This document shows, one piece after another, positions 34,622-44,595 of a stretch of 56,532 nt of DNA; position 1 is the stretch's first letter; each line of letters opens with the position of its first letter. Below the pieces are notes generated by a model. That model saw only the letters and a list, made by a program, of their open reading frames with translations. It ran no database searches and was not told the DNA's origin. Source of the stretch: Cytophagales bacterium (GTDB lineage: Bacteria > Bacteroidota > Bacteroidia > Cytophagales > Cyclobacteriaceae); contig JAAFHY010000005.1 in assembly GCA_013298505.1 (NCBI GenBank), positions 37,899-94,430 on the forward strand, read 5' to 3'. Made by a program: the position numbers and the translations under genes.

Positions 34622-34648
34622 GGGTTCTGAACTGAACCCTTTTTTTTT
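34622..34648 (+). terminator. Rho-independent terminator after the haloperoxidase gene
   Basis: Stem GGGTTC (34622-34627) pairs with GAACCC (34634-34639) around a 6-nt loop, followed by nine T (34640-34648). It ends the long rightward transcript. Confidence 0.85.
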
Positions 34649-34859
34649 GCTGTATTGGTTTCTCATTTAGAAAGACGTTGCTCCCGAAACAAGTATCTTG
34701 GCGTAAGAAGTTCGCGCACTTTTCAACTTACTTATTAATATTTATTTTCATCGCATTTTTGTGACTATTGTGTGCGTGGTTTGACGTTGAGAATGGTTTT
34801 TGAAATATAATTATTTGGTATATTGAAGAGTCAAAAAAACGACACAAATTCAAGACACC

Positions 34860-36707
34860 ATGAGGATTTTACTTCTTATCGCCAGTTGTTTTTTATCCAT
34901 CGGATCGTTTGCTCAATCGGTAGAAGTTTACCCGCCACATTGGTGGGTGAACATGAAACTGAATACAGTACAGGTTTTATTGCGAAGCAATGACCCAACG
35001 TTCAGCAGGCAGATTTTTACAGTCAATTATTCGGGTGTTTCTGTTTTAAGAAGCCATTTATTCGAAAACGGAAAATACCAGGCGCTTGATCTAGTCATTT
35101 CACCCGATGCAAAACCTGGGGTAGTGACTTTTTTTGGAGTAGATGGAAAAAAGAAAACCAAATTCAACTGGCCATTGAATCCACGCAGACTGGGAAATGG
35201 TTCTGCCTTTGCACAGGGTGTAAACTCTAGCGACTTTATTTACCTCATCATGCCAGATCGGTTTAGCAATGGTGATCCTAAAAATGATAAGATTGCCGGT
35301 ATGCGAGATCAAACACTTAACAGAGATTCACTCTATCATCGACATGGTGGAGATCTCAGAGGTATTATCAATCATATCGATTACCTAAAGAATTTGGGTA
35401 TTACAGCTTTATGGAATATGCCTGTCTTAGAAAATGATCGAACGGAACGGACCGAGCATGGATATGGATTCACCAACCAATATAAAATTGAGCCACGCTT
35501 GGGTGGACCTGCAGCCTATAAACAACTAAGCGATTCATTGCACAAAAATGGCTTAAAGTTGATTCAAGATGCTGTGTATAATCACGTAGATATTGATCAT
35601 ATTTTATTTAAAGAAAAACCTTCTAAAGATTGGTTTCATAATTGGCCTTCGTACACAGGAACAAGTTATAAAGACCAGCCCTTGTTTGATCCCTACGGCT
35701 CAAGAGCTGATAAAAAAGTAACGACTGATGGATGGTTTACGACTTTGATGCCCGATTTGGATCAAACCAATCCGTATGTTGCCAATTACCTAATTCAACA
35801 TGCTGTTTGGTCTGTGGAAGAATTTGGTGTAGATGGATGGCGGGTGGATACCTACTTGTACAACGATTTGAACTTTATGAATCGTTGCAATGCAACCCTG
35901 TATGCAGAGTATCCGAAGCTCACCATTTTTGGTGAGCTGTGGGTACATGGCGTACCCTCACAATCCTATTTCGTGGAGAACAAAGTGGATGCACCGTTCA
36001 AGAGCAATCTACATGGGGCAACGGATTTTCAAACTCGTGACTATGGAATTATCCCGGCACTCACACAACCATTTGGATGGACGGAAGGCGTGAACAAATT
36101 GTATACTACGCTTGCTTTTGACTATCTCTACAAAGATGCTACGCGCAATGTTTTGTTTCTAGACAATCATGATGTAAGTCGATTTTTTTCAGTGGTGGGA
36201 GAGAATGTAGCAAAGCAAAAAATGGGAATTCAATGGTTGCTAACGTGCAGAGGTATTCCGCAGATGTATTATGGAACTGAAATTATTATGAAGGGTTTTA
36301 CTAATCCGGATGGTTGGGTGCGATTGGATTTTCCGGGTGGCTGGACTGGCGATAAGAAAAATGCATTTACAGGCGCAGGCTTGACGGATAACGAAGTTTC
36401 CGTACAAACTTTAGTAAAAACGTTGGCGAATTACCGGAAGCAGTCATCGGCACTAAAAACAGGTAAGATGATGCAATATGTTCCGAAGGATGGATTGTAT
36501 GTGTATTTCCGTTATGATGATCAGCAGACGATCATGTGTGTGATGAATACTGGAGAAAAAGAAATGGAAGTTAACTTTGCAAACTATAGCGAGCGCACTG
36601 ATGGTTTTTCTAAAGCAAAAAATATTCTTGGCGATAACTCGTTTGAGTTAACAAATAAGGTGAAGGTGCCGGTTAAAACGATGTGGGTGTTGGAGTTAAG
36701 GAAGTAA
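34860..36707 (+). CDS. SusA-like GH13 neopullulanase/cyclomaltodextrinase, periplasmic
   Basis: A 615-residue enzyme with signal peptide (SIGSFAQ). An N-terminal Ig-like domain (about 20-120, starting EVYPPHWWVNMKLNTVQVLL) is the cyclomaltodextrinase N-terminal type found in SusA. The GH13 barrel is canonical: DAVYNH in region I, nucleophile Asp330 in DGWRVDTY, acid/base Glu359 in FGELWVHG, and Asp438 in DNHDVSRF. A small C-terminal beta domain closes the chain. It should cut imported maltodextrins, pullulan or cyclodextrins in the periplasm. It is preceded by a terminator and a 211-bp leader, so it has its own promoter, which I could not pin down. Confidence 0.92.
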   Translation: MRILLLIASCFLSIGSFAQSVEVYPPHWWVNMKLNTVQVLLRSNDPTFSRQIFTVNYSGVSVLRSHLFENGKYQALDLVISPDAKPGVVTFFGVDGKKKTKFNWPLNPRRLGNGSAFAQGVNSSDFIYLIMPDRFSNGDPKNDKIAGMRDQTLNRDSLYHRHGGDLRGIINHIDYLKNLGITALWNMPVLENDRTERTEHGYGFTNQYKIEPRLGGPAAYKQLSDSLHKNGLKLIQDAVYNHVDIDHILFKEKPSKDWFHNWPSYTGTSYKDQPLFDPYGSRADKKVTTDGWFTTLMPDLDQTNPYVANYLIQHAVWSVEEFGVDGWRVDTYLYNDLNFMNRCNATLYAEYPKLTIFGELWVHGVPSQSYFVENKVDAPFKSNLHGATDFQTRDYGIIPALTQPFGWTEGVNKLYTTLAFDYLYKDATRNVLFLDNHDVSRFFSVVGENVAKQKMGIQWLLTCRGIPQMYYGTEIIMKGFTNPDGWVRLDFPGGWTGDKKNAFTGAGLTDNEVSVQTLVKTLANYRKQSSALKTGKMMQYVPKDGLYVYFRYDDQQTIMCVMNTGEKEMEVNFANYSERTDGFSKAKNILGDNSFELTNKVKVPVKTMWVLELRK

Positions 36708-36725
36708 TTTTTTAGCATATTATTT

Positions 36726-37640
36726 ATGAAAGTTATATTCCACTTACTTTCATTAATTTCGATTTCTCTTTTTGCGCAATTGCCAGTACCGTCCAACGGC
36801 TCATTACGGCACATAGAAAAATTCCAATCAAAATATGTGGTTCCTCGCAATGTGGATATCTGGCTTCCCGATGGCTATGACGCGAACAAAAAATATTCAG
36901 TGCTTTATATGCACGATGGTAAAGGGTTGTATGATTCCACCATCATGTGGAACAAGCAAGAATGGAAAGTAGATGAAGTGCTGGGGACGCTATTGAAAGA
37001 AGGAAAAGTTCAAGATTGCATTGTGGTGGGGGTCTGGAATTCGGAAGGCACGCGCCACCCTGAGTACTTTCCGCAAAAGCCCTACGAGAGTTTATCGCAA
37101 GTGGAGCGTGACACCGTCACAACACAATTGCAAAAGATGGGCAGAACGAAAGAGATTTTTAAGCCCGTATCTGATAACTATTTGAAGTTTCTGGTAGAAG
37201 AGCTGAAACCGTTTATCGATAAGAACTTTTCAACTAAGACGGACGCGAAAAACACTTTTGTGGCTGGCTCCAGCATGGGTGGGTTGATTTCGATGTACGC
37301 CATTTGCGAGTATCCAACTGTATTTGGAGGAGCGGCTTGTCTGAGCACCCACTGGCCGGGTATTTTTAGAGTCGAGGACAATCCAATTCCTAACGCCTTT
37401 TTTCAATACATGAAGGAGAAATTGCCCGACCAAAAAACACACAAACTTTATTTTGACTATGGCGACCAAACATTGGATGCACTCTATCCCCCGTTGCAAA
37501 AACGAGCAGATCAGGTAATCAAGTCAAAAGGCTATACCTCTAAAAATTGGATGACGAGATTTTTCCCGGGCGAGAATCACTCGGAAAAGGCTTGGAGTAG
37601 GAGGTTAGAGGTTTCATTATTGTTTTTGCTAAAGAAGTAG
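36726..37640 (+). CDS. Exported putative esterase (Fes/EstD-type alpha/beta hydrolase)
   Basis: A 304-residue secreted alpha/beta hydrolase. The signal peptide ends SLFAQ. The catalytic serine is Ser183 in AGSSMGGL, with the acid expected near FDYGDQTLD and the histidine in GENHSEKAW. The segment VDIWLPDGYDANKKYSVLYM is typical of the putative esterase family. It lacks the N-terminal carbohydrate-binding-like domain of the relative at 6954-8141. It follows the SusA-like gene by 18 bp and is co-transcribed with it. Presence of an esterase in each arm of the locus suggests that the natural glucan carries ester groups; this is inference. Confidence 0.82.
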   Translation: MKVIFHLLSLISISLFAQLPVPSNGSLRHIEKFQSKYVVPRNVDIWLPDGYDANKKYSVLYMHDGKGLYDSTIMWNKQEWKVDEVLGTLLKEGKVQDCIVVGVWNSEGTRHPEYFPQKPYESLSQVERDTVTTQLQKMGRTKEIFKPVSDNYLKFLVEELKPFIDKNFSTKTDAKNTFVAGSSMGGLISMYAICEYPTVFGGAACLSTHWPGIFRVEDNPIPNAFFQYMKEKLPDQKTHKLYFDYGDQTLDALYPPLQKRADQVIKSKGYTSKNWMTRFFPGENHSEKAWSRRLEVSLLFLLKK

Positions 37641-37687
37641 AGACAAAATGTTGATTATGCTATCGCTTTACTAAACTGACTAAAATC

Positions 37688-38194
37688 TCAAAGTTTTAGT
37701 AATTTCAATTTAGTACGCCTCCTTATCTTGATCTTATTGCTGATCAATAGTTTTGCAACAAGGCCAACGCCAACAATGGTTCCGGTAACAGCTAACGTAT
37801 TTTTATCTATTTTTCCGGTGTTGATAACATCCAATGCTAAATAGCCCATACCGGTTATAAACGATAATTGTGCAGTTTTATATCTTAACCACCACTTCGT
37901 TTTTTCGTCAATGTAGATACACTTTATTTGATCGACATTTACCTCAAAGCCTTGGAATATAATAGTGCTGTCTTTGAAGTCAATAATTTCCGCTTTAATT
38001 TTTGATTTTCGTCCATTTATTTGAAAAGAAATCACATCACCTTTTTCATAGTAAACATTTTTGTTCTTGTTTTTTTTCTGAAGCATTAAAAGATTTCGGT
38101 GCTCATTCTGTCTTATCAGTTCTTGTTTGCGCTGCGAAAAGGCGGGGATACTAAACAGCAATGTCATCAGCAAAACCGCAAATCTTGGTTTCAT
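37688..38194 (-). CDS. Exported protein of unknown function
   Basis: A 168-residue protein with a signal peptide (LLFSIPAFSQ). The mature part begins with a basic helix, then a small beta domain (KGDVISFQINGRKSKIKAEI, FKDSTIIFQGFEV, QIKCIYIDEK), and two hydrophobic stretches near the C-terminus (about 120-155) that could be membrane helices. It ends in a strongly basic tail. I do not recognise a family. It is convergent with the esterase gene and divergent from the SLC45 gene, so it stands alone. Confidence 0.65.
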   Translation of the reverse strand: MKPRFAVLLMTLLFSIPAFSQRKQELIRQNEHRNLLMLQKKNKNKNVYYEKGDVISFQINGRKSKIKAEIIDFKDSTIIFQGFEVNVDQIKCIYIDEKTKWWLRYKTAQLSFITGMGYLALDVINTGKIDKNTLAVTGTIVGVGLVAKLLISNKIKIRRRTKLKLLKL

Positions 38195-38283
38195 CTTACA
38201 GGTTTAGATTATCCTTAGATGTTAGGGCTGCACGAATAGTTTAAATAGATATCTTGTTATTTGACTATGAGGCTCTCAGTCTG

Positions 38284-38299
38284 CAAACAGACTTGTTTG
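38284..38299. promoter_or_regulatory. Inverted repeat resembling split LacI half-sites upstream of the SLC45 gene
   Basis: CAAACA (38284-38289) and TGTTTG (38294-38299) form a perfect 6-bp inverted repeat with a 4-bp spacer, preceded by G so that the left half reads GCAAAC as in the operator at 15886. The spacing differs from that operator. It lies 44 bp upstream of the transporter start. Confidence 0.3.
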
Positions 38300-38342
38300 T
38301 TTCATTTCCTTTCGTCAACTTTAATCAGTTAACGATATCTAA

Positions 38343-39827
38343 ATGACCGTCCCAAAGCCCCGCCTTACCTTCTCGCAAATCATCAACATGAACGTGGGGT
38401 TCTTCGGAATCCAGTACAGCTTTGGCTTGCAGCAGAGTGCCGTCAATCCCATTTATGATTTTTTAGGGGCAAGCCCTGATGAGATTCCACTTTTGAATTT
38501 GGCAGGGCCCGTTACAGGTTTGTTGATCCAACCTATTATCGGTGCTTTAAGTGATAAAACGTGGAGCCCTCGATTTGGAAGAAGGAAACCCTATTTTTTT
38601 ATCGGGGCGATGCTTTGTAGTATTTGTCTTTTCTTTTTCCCTTTTAGCAGTGCGCTCTGGATGGCAGCTGGGTTGCTATGGATTTTGGATGTGGGCAACA
38701 ACACGGCCATGGAACCGTACCGGGCTTTTATTGCCGATAAGTTAAATGATGAACAGCGCCCAACGGGTTTTCAAACACAGAGTTTTTTTACAGGTCTCGG
38801 TCAAACACTAGCCAATGTTTCGCTTTTCGTTTTTCCATTGCTGATCATTGGAAGAACGGGGGCTATTCCAAATTGGGTGTTTGCCTCTTTCTTTTTAGGA
38901 GCTGTATGCTCCATTGGCACTATTTGGTGGAGCATGCACACAACTCCCGAAATACCGCCCACCCAAGAAGAGATTGACGAGATCGCAAGAAAAAACCAGG
39001 GACAACCTCATCTGGTCTTTCAGTTTTTTATTTCAATCATCACTTCGGTGATTGCCTATGCGATGATGATTATTTTATTTATACCGTCTCTTTTTTATAA
39101 ATCCCTTTTCAAAAAAGTGCTGGATGCAGTAAAAAATAACTCTACTACTAAAATTCTCTTCGCACAGAATATTGAGATTGTCGAAGCAATCTTGGAGATG
39201 CCAAAAGTAATGTGGCAGTTAGCACTGGTATATCTATTTCAGTGGTATGCGTTGTTTTGCTACTGGCAAAATGCGTCCAAGAGCATTGCCTTATCGGTTT
39301 GGCAAACTACTGAAACTGTCAATAACCCTTTGTATGATGAAGCTGTAAGTTGGACCGGCCTTGTAAATGGTTGGTACAATATCGTTACGTTTCTATCCGC
39401 TTTTGCGTTGGTTTACTTTGTTAAAAAATCATCAGCCAAGATGGTACACTTTTCATGTTTGATACTTGCTGCTATTGGTTTTTTACTTTTTCCATTCATT
39501 GGAAATAAGTATTTACTTTTTCCGGCAATCACGGGCTTTGGCGTTGGTTGGGCAAGCATGATGGGGATTCCGTATCTGCTGGTAGTGAGCAATATCCCAA
39601 AAGAGCGATACGGTGTGTACATGGGCATCATCAACATGATGATTGTAGTACCAATGATTTTGCAAACGGTGACTTTTGGTTATGTGTTGAAAAATTTCTT
39701 GGGAAACAATAGTAGCCACGCGGTTTTATTTGCCGGAGTTTTATTGTTGCTGGCTGCGCTGGCTACCTTATTGATTAAAGCAAAACCAACTGACCAAGAG
39801 GTGCAACTGACATCTTCAGGTCACTAG
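38343..39827 (+). CDS. SLC45/GPH-type MFS sugar transporter, copy 2
   Basis: A 494-residue inner-membrane carrier with about 12 helices. Motifs match those of copy 1: PIIGALSDKTWSPRFGRRKP after the second helix and MEPYRAFIADKL. The cytoplasmic loop between the halves is longer and includes extra hydrophobic segments (about 215-260). It probably imports maltose-type sugars or short maltodextrins by proton symport. It lies downstream of the SusA-like/esterase pair, with one gene on the other strand between, and 32 bp upstream of glpF. Confidence 0.87.
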   Translation: MTVPKPRLTFSQIINMNVGFFGIQYSFGLQQSAVNPIYDFLGASPDEIPLLNLAGPVTGLLIQPIIGALSDKTWSPRFGRRKPYFFIGAMLCSICLFFFPFSSALWMAAGLLWILDVGNNTAMEPYRAFIADKLNDEQRPTGFQTQSFFTGLGQTLANVSLFVFPLLIIGRTGAIPNWVFASFFLGAVCSIGTIWWSMHTTPEIPPTQEEIDEIARKNQGQPHLVFQFFISIITSVIAYAMMIILFIPSLFYKSLFKKVLDAVKNNSTTKILFAQNIEIVEAILEMPKVMWQLALVYLFQWYALFCYWQNASKSIALSVWQTTETVNNPLYDEAVSWTGLVNGWYNIVTFLSAFALVYFVKKSSAKMVHFSCLILAAIGFLLFPFIGNKYLLFPAITGFGVGWASMMGIPYLLVVSNIPKERYGVYMGIINMMIVVPMILQTVTFGYVLKNFLGNNSSHAVLFAGVLLLLAALATLLIKAKPTDQEVQLTSSGH

Positions 39828-39859
39828 TTTTTTTACGATTGAACATAACCTAATTTTCT

Positions 39860-40567
39860 ATGAGTCCTTATCTAGCAGAATTTTTTGGAACCCTGTTGTT
39901 GATTCTTTTGGGCGGTGGTGTAAATGCCGCGGTGTCATTGAAAAAATCAAAGTCTGAAAATGGTGGTTGGCTCATGATTGCTATTGGTTGGGGACTAGCA
40001 GTGATGCTCGCGATTTACGCAGTTGGCAGTATCAGTGGCGCTCACCTCAATCCAGCCGTTACTATTGCTCTTGCAATCAACGGAAGCTTTGCGTCCGACC
40101 TCGTAGTTGGCTACATCGTGGCACAGTTTGCTGGGGCGATAGTTGGTGCTACATTAGTATGGCTTCACTACTTGCCACATTGGAAAGAAACCGCTGATCC
40201 AGCAGTAAAGCTGGGTGTATTTTGCAATGCCCCAGCTATTCGCAATACGTTTACTAATTTGATTAGTGAAATCATAGCAACCATGGTGTTGATCATGGCC
40301 TTGTTGTTCATTGGCGCCAATGAATTTTCAAAAGGACTCAATCCAATTGTAGTCGGGCTTTTGATTATTTCTATTGGTTTGAGCCTCGGAGGAACAACCG
40401 GCTTTGCAATCAATCCGGCACGAGATTTAGGGCCACGCATCGCTCATTTTATTTTGCCCATACACGGCAAAGGAAAATCGGATTGGAATTACGCTTGGAT
40501 ACCTGTGATGGGTCCAGTCATTGGTGGGATTCTTGGAGCTTTGCTTTACCGGACGCTGTTCGTATAG
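39860..40567 (+). CDS. glpF: Glycerol uptake facilitator (aquaglyceroporin)
   Basis: A 235-residue MIP channel with six helices and two NPA half-helices: SGAHLNPAVT near residue 55 and GFAINPARDLGPR near residue 185. The Asp after the second NPA-Arg is the GlpF-type residue that widens the pore for glycerol, in contrast to water-only aquaporins. The glycerol kinase gene follows 54 bp later, so the pair takes up and traps glycerol. It may be co-transcribed with the SLC45 gene, which ends 32 bp upstream. Confidence 0.92.
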   Translation: MSPYLAEFFGTLLLILLGGGVNAAVSLKKSKSENGGWLMIAIGWGLAVMLAIYAVGSISGAHLNPAVTIALAINGSFASDLVVGYIVAQFAGAIVGATLVWLHYLPHWKETADPAVKLGVFCNAPAIRNTFTNLISEIIATMVLIMALLFIGANEFSKGLNPIVVGLLIISIGLSLGGTTGFAINPARDLGPRIAHFILPIHGKGKSDWNYAWIPVMGPVIGGILGALLYRTLFV

Positions 40568-40609
40568 TTTTTCACCAAACGGTCTTACGTCTTTTGTCTT
40601 ACTACTTAA

Positions 40610-42106
<1,497 letters not shown>

Positions 42107-42131
42107 TAAGCCAAGAAAATTTTCCGTTACA

Positions 42132-42890
42132 TTAAACCAACTTATTGCCTTTTAAGTTTTTCATCACTTTATTAATGAAAACAAAGTCGTCAAGTTCTTT
42201 AATGCCAGAGTGAGTGATGTCTTCATTCGAGCCTTCCCACAGTTTATCACCTTTGTATAGGAACATGATTTTTTCACCCATGCCTAATACCGAGTTCATA
42301 TCGTGGGTTACAACAATGGTGGTAATATTGAATTCGTGAGTAATTTCTTGTATCAGTTCGTCAATCAAAATGGAAGTTTGCGGGTCGAGGCCAGAGTTGG
42401 GCTCATCGCAAAACAAGTAATTGGGGTTGTTGACAATTGCGCGTGCAATGCCCACTCTTTTTTTCATGCCACCGCTAATCTCCGATGCCATTTTCGTATT
42501 TACATTTTCAAGTCCAACACGCTTCAAACAAAAATTAACACGGTCAAGCTTTTCATCTTGAGGCATCTTTGTTAAAATGTCCAACGGAAACATTACGTTT
42601 TGTTCTACATTTTTTGAGTCGAACAACGCGCCACCTTGAAAGAGCATTCCAATCTCTCTTCTTATCTCTGATTTAACTTCTTTATCGGCATCGGTAAAAT
42701 TTCGCAAATCATAAAAGGCAAAGCCCGTATCAGGATGAAGTAAGCCAACAATGCATTTTAATAAAACACTTTTCCCCGTTCCGCTCGATCCAATAATTAA
42801 ATTGGTTTTCCCTTTGTCGAACTCGCCACTGATGTTTCGCAGAATGCTCTTATCGTTGAACGACTTACTTATATTTTTGATTTTGATCAT
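42132..42890 (-). CDS. ABC transporter ATPase, MlaF-type
   Basis: A 252-residue ATP-binding subunit. Walker A is GSSGTGKS near residue 35, the signature is SGGMKKR, Walker B is YLFCDEPNSGLD, and the switch histidine follows in VVTHDMNSV. The SGGMKKRVGIARAI form is typical of the Mla/Ttg2 lipid transport family. The permease gene ends 4 bp upstream. The MlaD-type substrate-binding gene is not adjacent, so it must lie outside this window or at another site. Likely role: phospholipid traffic between the two membranes. Confidence 0.9.
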   Translation of the reverse strand: MIKIKNISKSFNDKSILRNISGEFDKGKTNLIIGSSGTGKSVLLKCIVGLLHPDTGFAFYDLRNFTDADKEVKSEIRREIGMLFQGGALFDSKNVEQNVMFPLDILTKMPQDEKLDRVNFCLKRVGLENVNTKMASEISGGMKKRVGIARAIVNNPNYLFCDEPNSGLDPQTSILIDELIQEITHEFNITTIVVTHDMNSVLGMGEKIMFLYKGDKLWEGSNEDITHSGIKELDDFVFINKVMKNLKGNKLV

Positions 42891-42893
42891 CTG

Positions 42894-43622
42894 CTAGAGC
42901 AATAGGTTTGCTAAAAAATAATCGGCCAACAATACGGCAATTACACTAGAGGTTACAGCTTCAGTACTCGCAATGCCCACCTCTAGCGCGCCCCCTTTTG
43001 TGTAATATCCTTTAAAACAAGAAATGGAAGCGATCAGAAAAGCAAATACAAAGGACTTAATCATCGCAAACGTAATCGAGTAATCATTAAAATTAGATCG
43101 AAGCCCTAAAACATAATCGGTAGGAGTGATAATGTCGGTTAAAGTTCCAACGATGAATCCACCAACAATTGAACAGATGCCTGAGAAAATAACCAACCCA
43201 GGATACATTAAAATGCATGCAATAATTTTAGGAAGAACCAAGTACGAAGATGAGTTAATGCCCATTACTTCTAGCGCATCAATCTGTTCTGTAATACGCA
43301 TTGTACCTAGTCCACCTGCCATGCTAGATCCAATCTTTCCTGCAAAAATTATGGCCATAATGGTAGGTGCCAATTCCAACACTGTCATTTCACGCACTAC
43401 TTGCGAAATGATGTAACGAGGTACAAGTGGAGTTACTAAATTATACGCTGTTTGCACCGTTGTTACTGCGCCTATAAAGGTAGAGACTAGCACAAATAGC
43501 GAAATAGATTTTACACCAATCTGCATACACTCATCAACCACAAGGCGATAGTAGGTTATAAAGGTTTCCCTTCTTACCACCAGCGATTCTAAAAACAACA
43601 TGTATCTACCAAATTCCTTCAT
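42894..43622 (-). CDS. ABC transporter permease, MlaE-type
   Basis: A 242-residue permease with about five hydrophobic segments. The family motif AGKIGSSMAGGLGTMRITEQ, followed by IDALEVMGIN, is clear. I place the start at ATG 43622; an upstream TTG at 43652 would add ten residues and run through the promoter-like sequence. It forms a two-gene operon with the ATPase and diverges from the SDR gene, whose ATG is 44 bp away. Confidence 0.9.
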   Translation of the reverse strand: MKEFGRYMLFLESLVVRRETFITYYRLVVDECMQIGVKSISLFVLVSTFIGAVTTVQTAYNLVTPLVPRYIISQVVREMTVLELAPTIMAIIFAGKIGSSMAGGLGTMRITEQIDALEVMGINSSSYLVLPKIIACILMYPGLVIFSGICSIVGGFIVGTLTDIITPTDYVLGLRSNFNDYSITFAMIKSFVFAFLIASISCFKGYYTKGGALEVGIASTEAVTSSVIAVLLADYFLANLLL

Positions 43623-43649
43623 TGAGTTGCGTTGAAATACTATCTTGCC

Positions 43650-43657
43650 CAAAGATA
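43650..43657 (-). promoter_or_regulatory. Candidate -7 element for the MlaE/MlaF operon
   Basis: On the minus strand this reads TATCTTTG, an exact match to TAnnTTTG, 28 bp upstream of the permease ATG. It lies inside the region that a TTG-started permease would translate, which supports the shorter form. Confidence 0.45.
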
Positions 43658-43666
43658 AAAATTTCG

Positions 43667-44371
43667 ATGGACAAATTAGTAGTAGTTACAGGCGGGACAA
43701 AAGGAATTGGCCGCGCCATTATTGAGCGTTTTGCACTAGCGGGTTTTGGTGTGGCAACCTGTGCAAGAAATGAAAAAGAACTTGCGTTGCTAAAACAAGA
43801 CATTGAATCGCGCTTTAGTGTACCTGTTTTTACCTTTGTTACAGATATGTCGGCTAAAGATCAGGTAAAAGCTTTTGGTGATAAGGTGTTGAAGTTAAGC
43901 CAGCCGATTGAAGTATTGGTAAACAATGCAGGCTACTTCATTCCCGGTGCAGTGCTAGACGAAGCAGAAGGCTCACTCGAAAGCATGATCAACACGAATT
44001 TGTATAGTGCCTATCACCTCAGCCGTGTGCTCGTGCCAAGTATGAAGGCAAAAAAAAAGGGTCATGTTTTTAATATGTGTTCCATCGCCAGCATCATGGC
44101 CTATCCCAATGGCGGATCGTATGCTATCTCTAAATTTGCATTACTCGGGTTTTCAAAAGTCTTGCGCGAAGAGTTGAAAGAACATGGCGTTCGCGTTACG
44201 TCTGTATTGCCTGGGGCTACTCTAACGGCAAGTTGGGATGGCGTAAACCTGCCCGATGAGCGACTGATGAAACCAGAAGATATTGCTGATACCATTTTCA
44301 GTGCCTACAGTTTATCTAAGCGTAGTGTGGTAGAAGAAATTTTGATACGACCCCAGTTGGGGGATTTGTAG
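43667..44371 (+). CDS. Short-chain dehydrogenase/reductase
   Basis: A 234-residue NAD(P)-dependent oxidoreductase of the classical SDR type. The start is ATG 43667, directly before VVVTGGTKGIGRAI, the cofactor motif; a longer frame from 43622 adds 15 residues that would overlap the divergent promoter. NNAGYFIPG and the catalytic Ser and YAISK (Tyr-x3-Lys) motif are present. The substrate is unknown. It stands alone between the MlaE operon and a structured repeat. Confidence 0.88.
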   Translation: MDKLVVVTGGTKGIGRAIIERFALAGFGVATCARNEKELALLKQDIESRFSVPVFTFVTDMSAKDQVKAFGDKVLKLSQPIEVLVNNAGYFIPGAVLDEAEGSLESMINTNLYSAYHLSRVLVPSMKAKKKGHVFNMCSIASIMAYPNGGSYAISKFALLGFSKVLREELKEHGVRVTSVLPGATLTASWDGVNLPDERLMKPEDIADTIFSAYSLSKRSVVEEILIRPQLGDL

Positions 44372-44386
44372 ATAAAGGAAAAATTT

Positions 44387-44499
44387 TGGGGCGTGGCCGC
44401 GCGAGGCGCAGGCGGCCACCGGGCTATTCGCTTTTACTCCGCACTGCCACCGCACAATGCTACATGTGCGGGGTAACCGCTACTATCCCTCGCCCAAGT
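44387..44499. repeat. G+C-rich structured intergenic element
   Basis: A G+C-rich block that stands out from its A+T-rich surroundings and codes for nothing. It contains two perfect hairpin stems: GTGGCCGC (44393-44400) with GCGGCCAC (44412-44419), and CCGCACA (44450-44456) with TGTGCGG (44465-44471). Around them are GGGCTATTCGC and ACCGCTACTATCCCT. I recall similar blocks (GGGCGTG...GGGCTATCCGC...TATCCCT) scattered in Bacteroidota genomes, with no function assigned. It follows the SDR gene. Confidence 0.55.
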
Positions 44500-44595
44500 T
44501 TGTGCTATATAGTTAAGTTGATCATAGTAAAACTGTAATTATAAGCAATCGTTCTTAGTGAAGAGGATCTATTAGTCTACAGGGTATAAGCACTT

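Noticed and set aside
37679-37700. ACTAAAA/TTTTAGT hairpin at a convergent gene end as a terminator
   Set aside because: Only 7 A-T-rich pairs and no clear T run on either side; too weak to call.
43622-43666. N-terminal extensions of both divergent genes (MlaE from TTG 43652, SDR from ATG 43622)
   Set aside because: They would overlap each other and the -7 element; the shorter starts begin right at the conserved domains.
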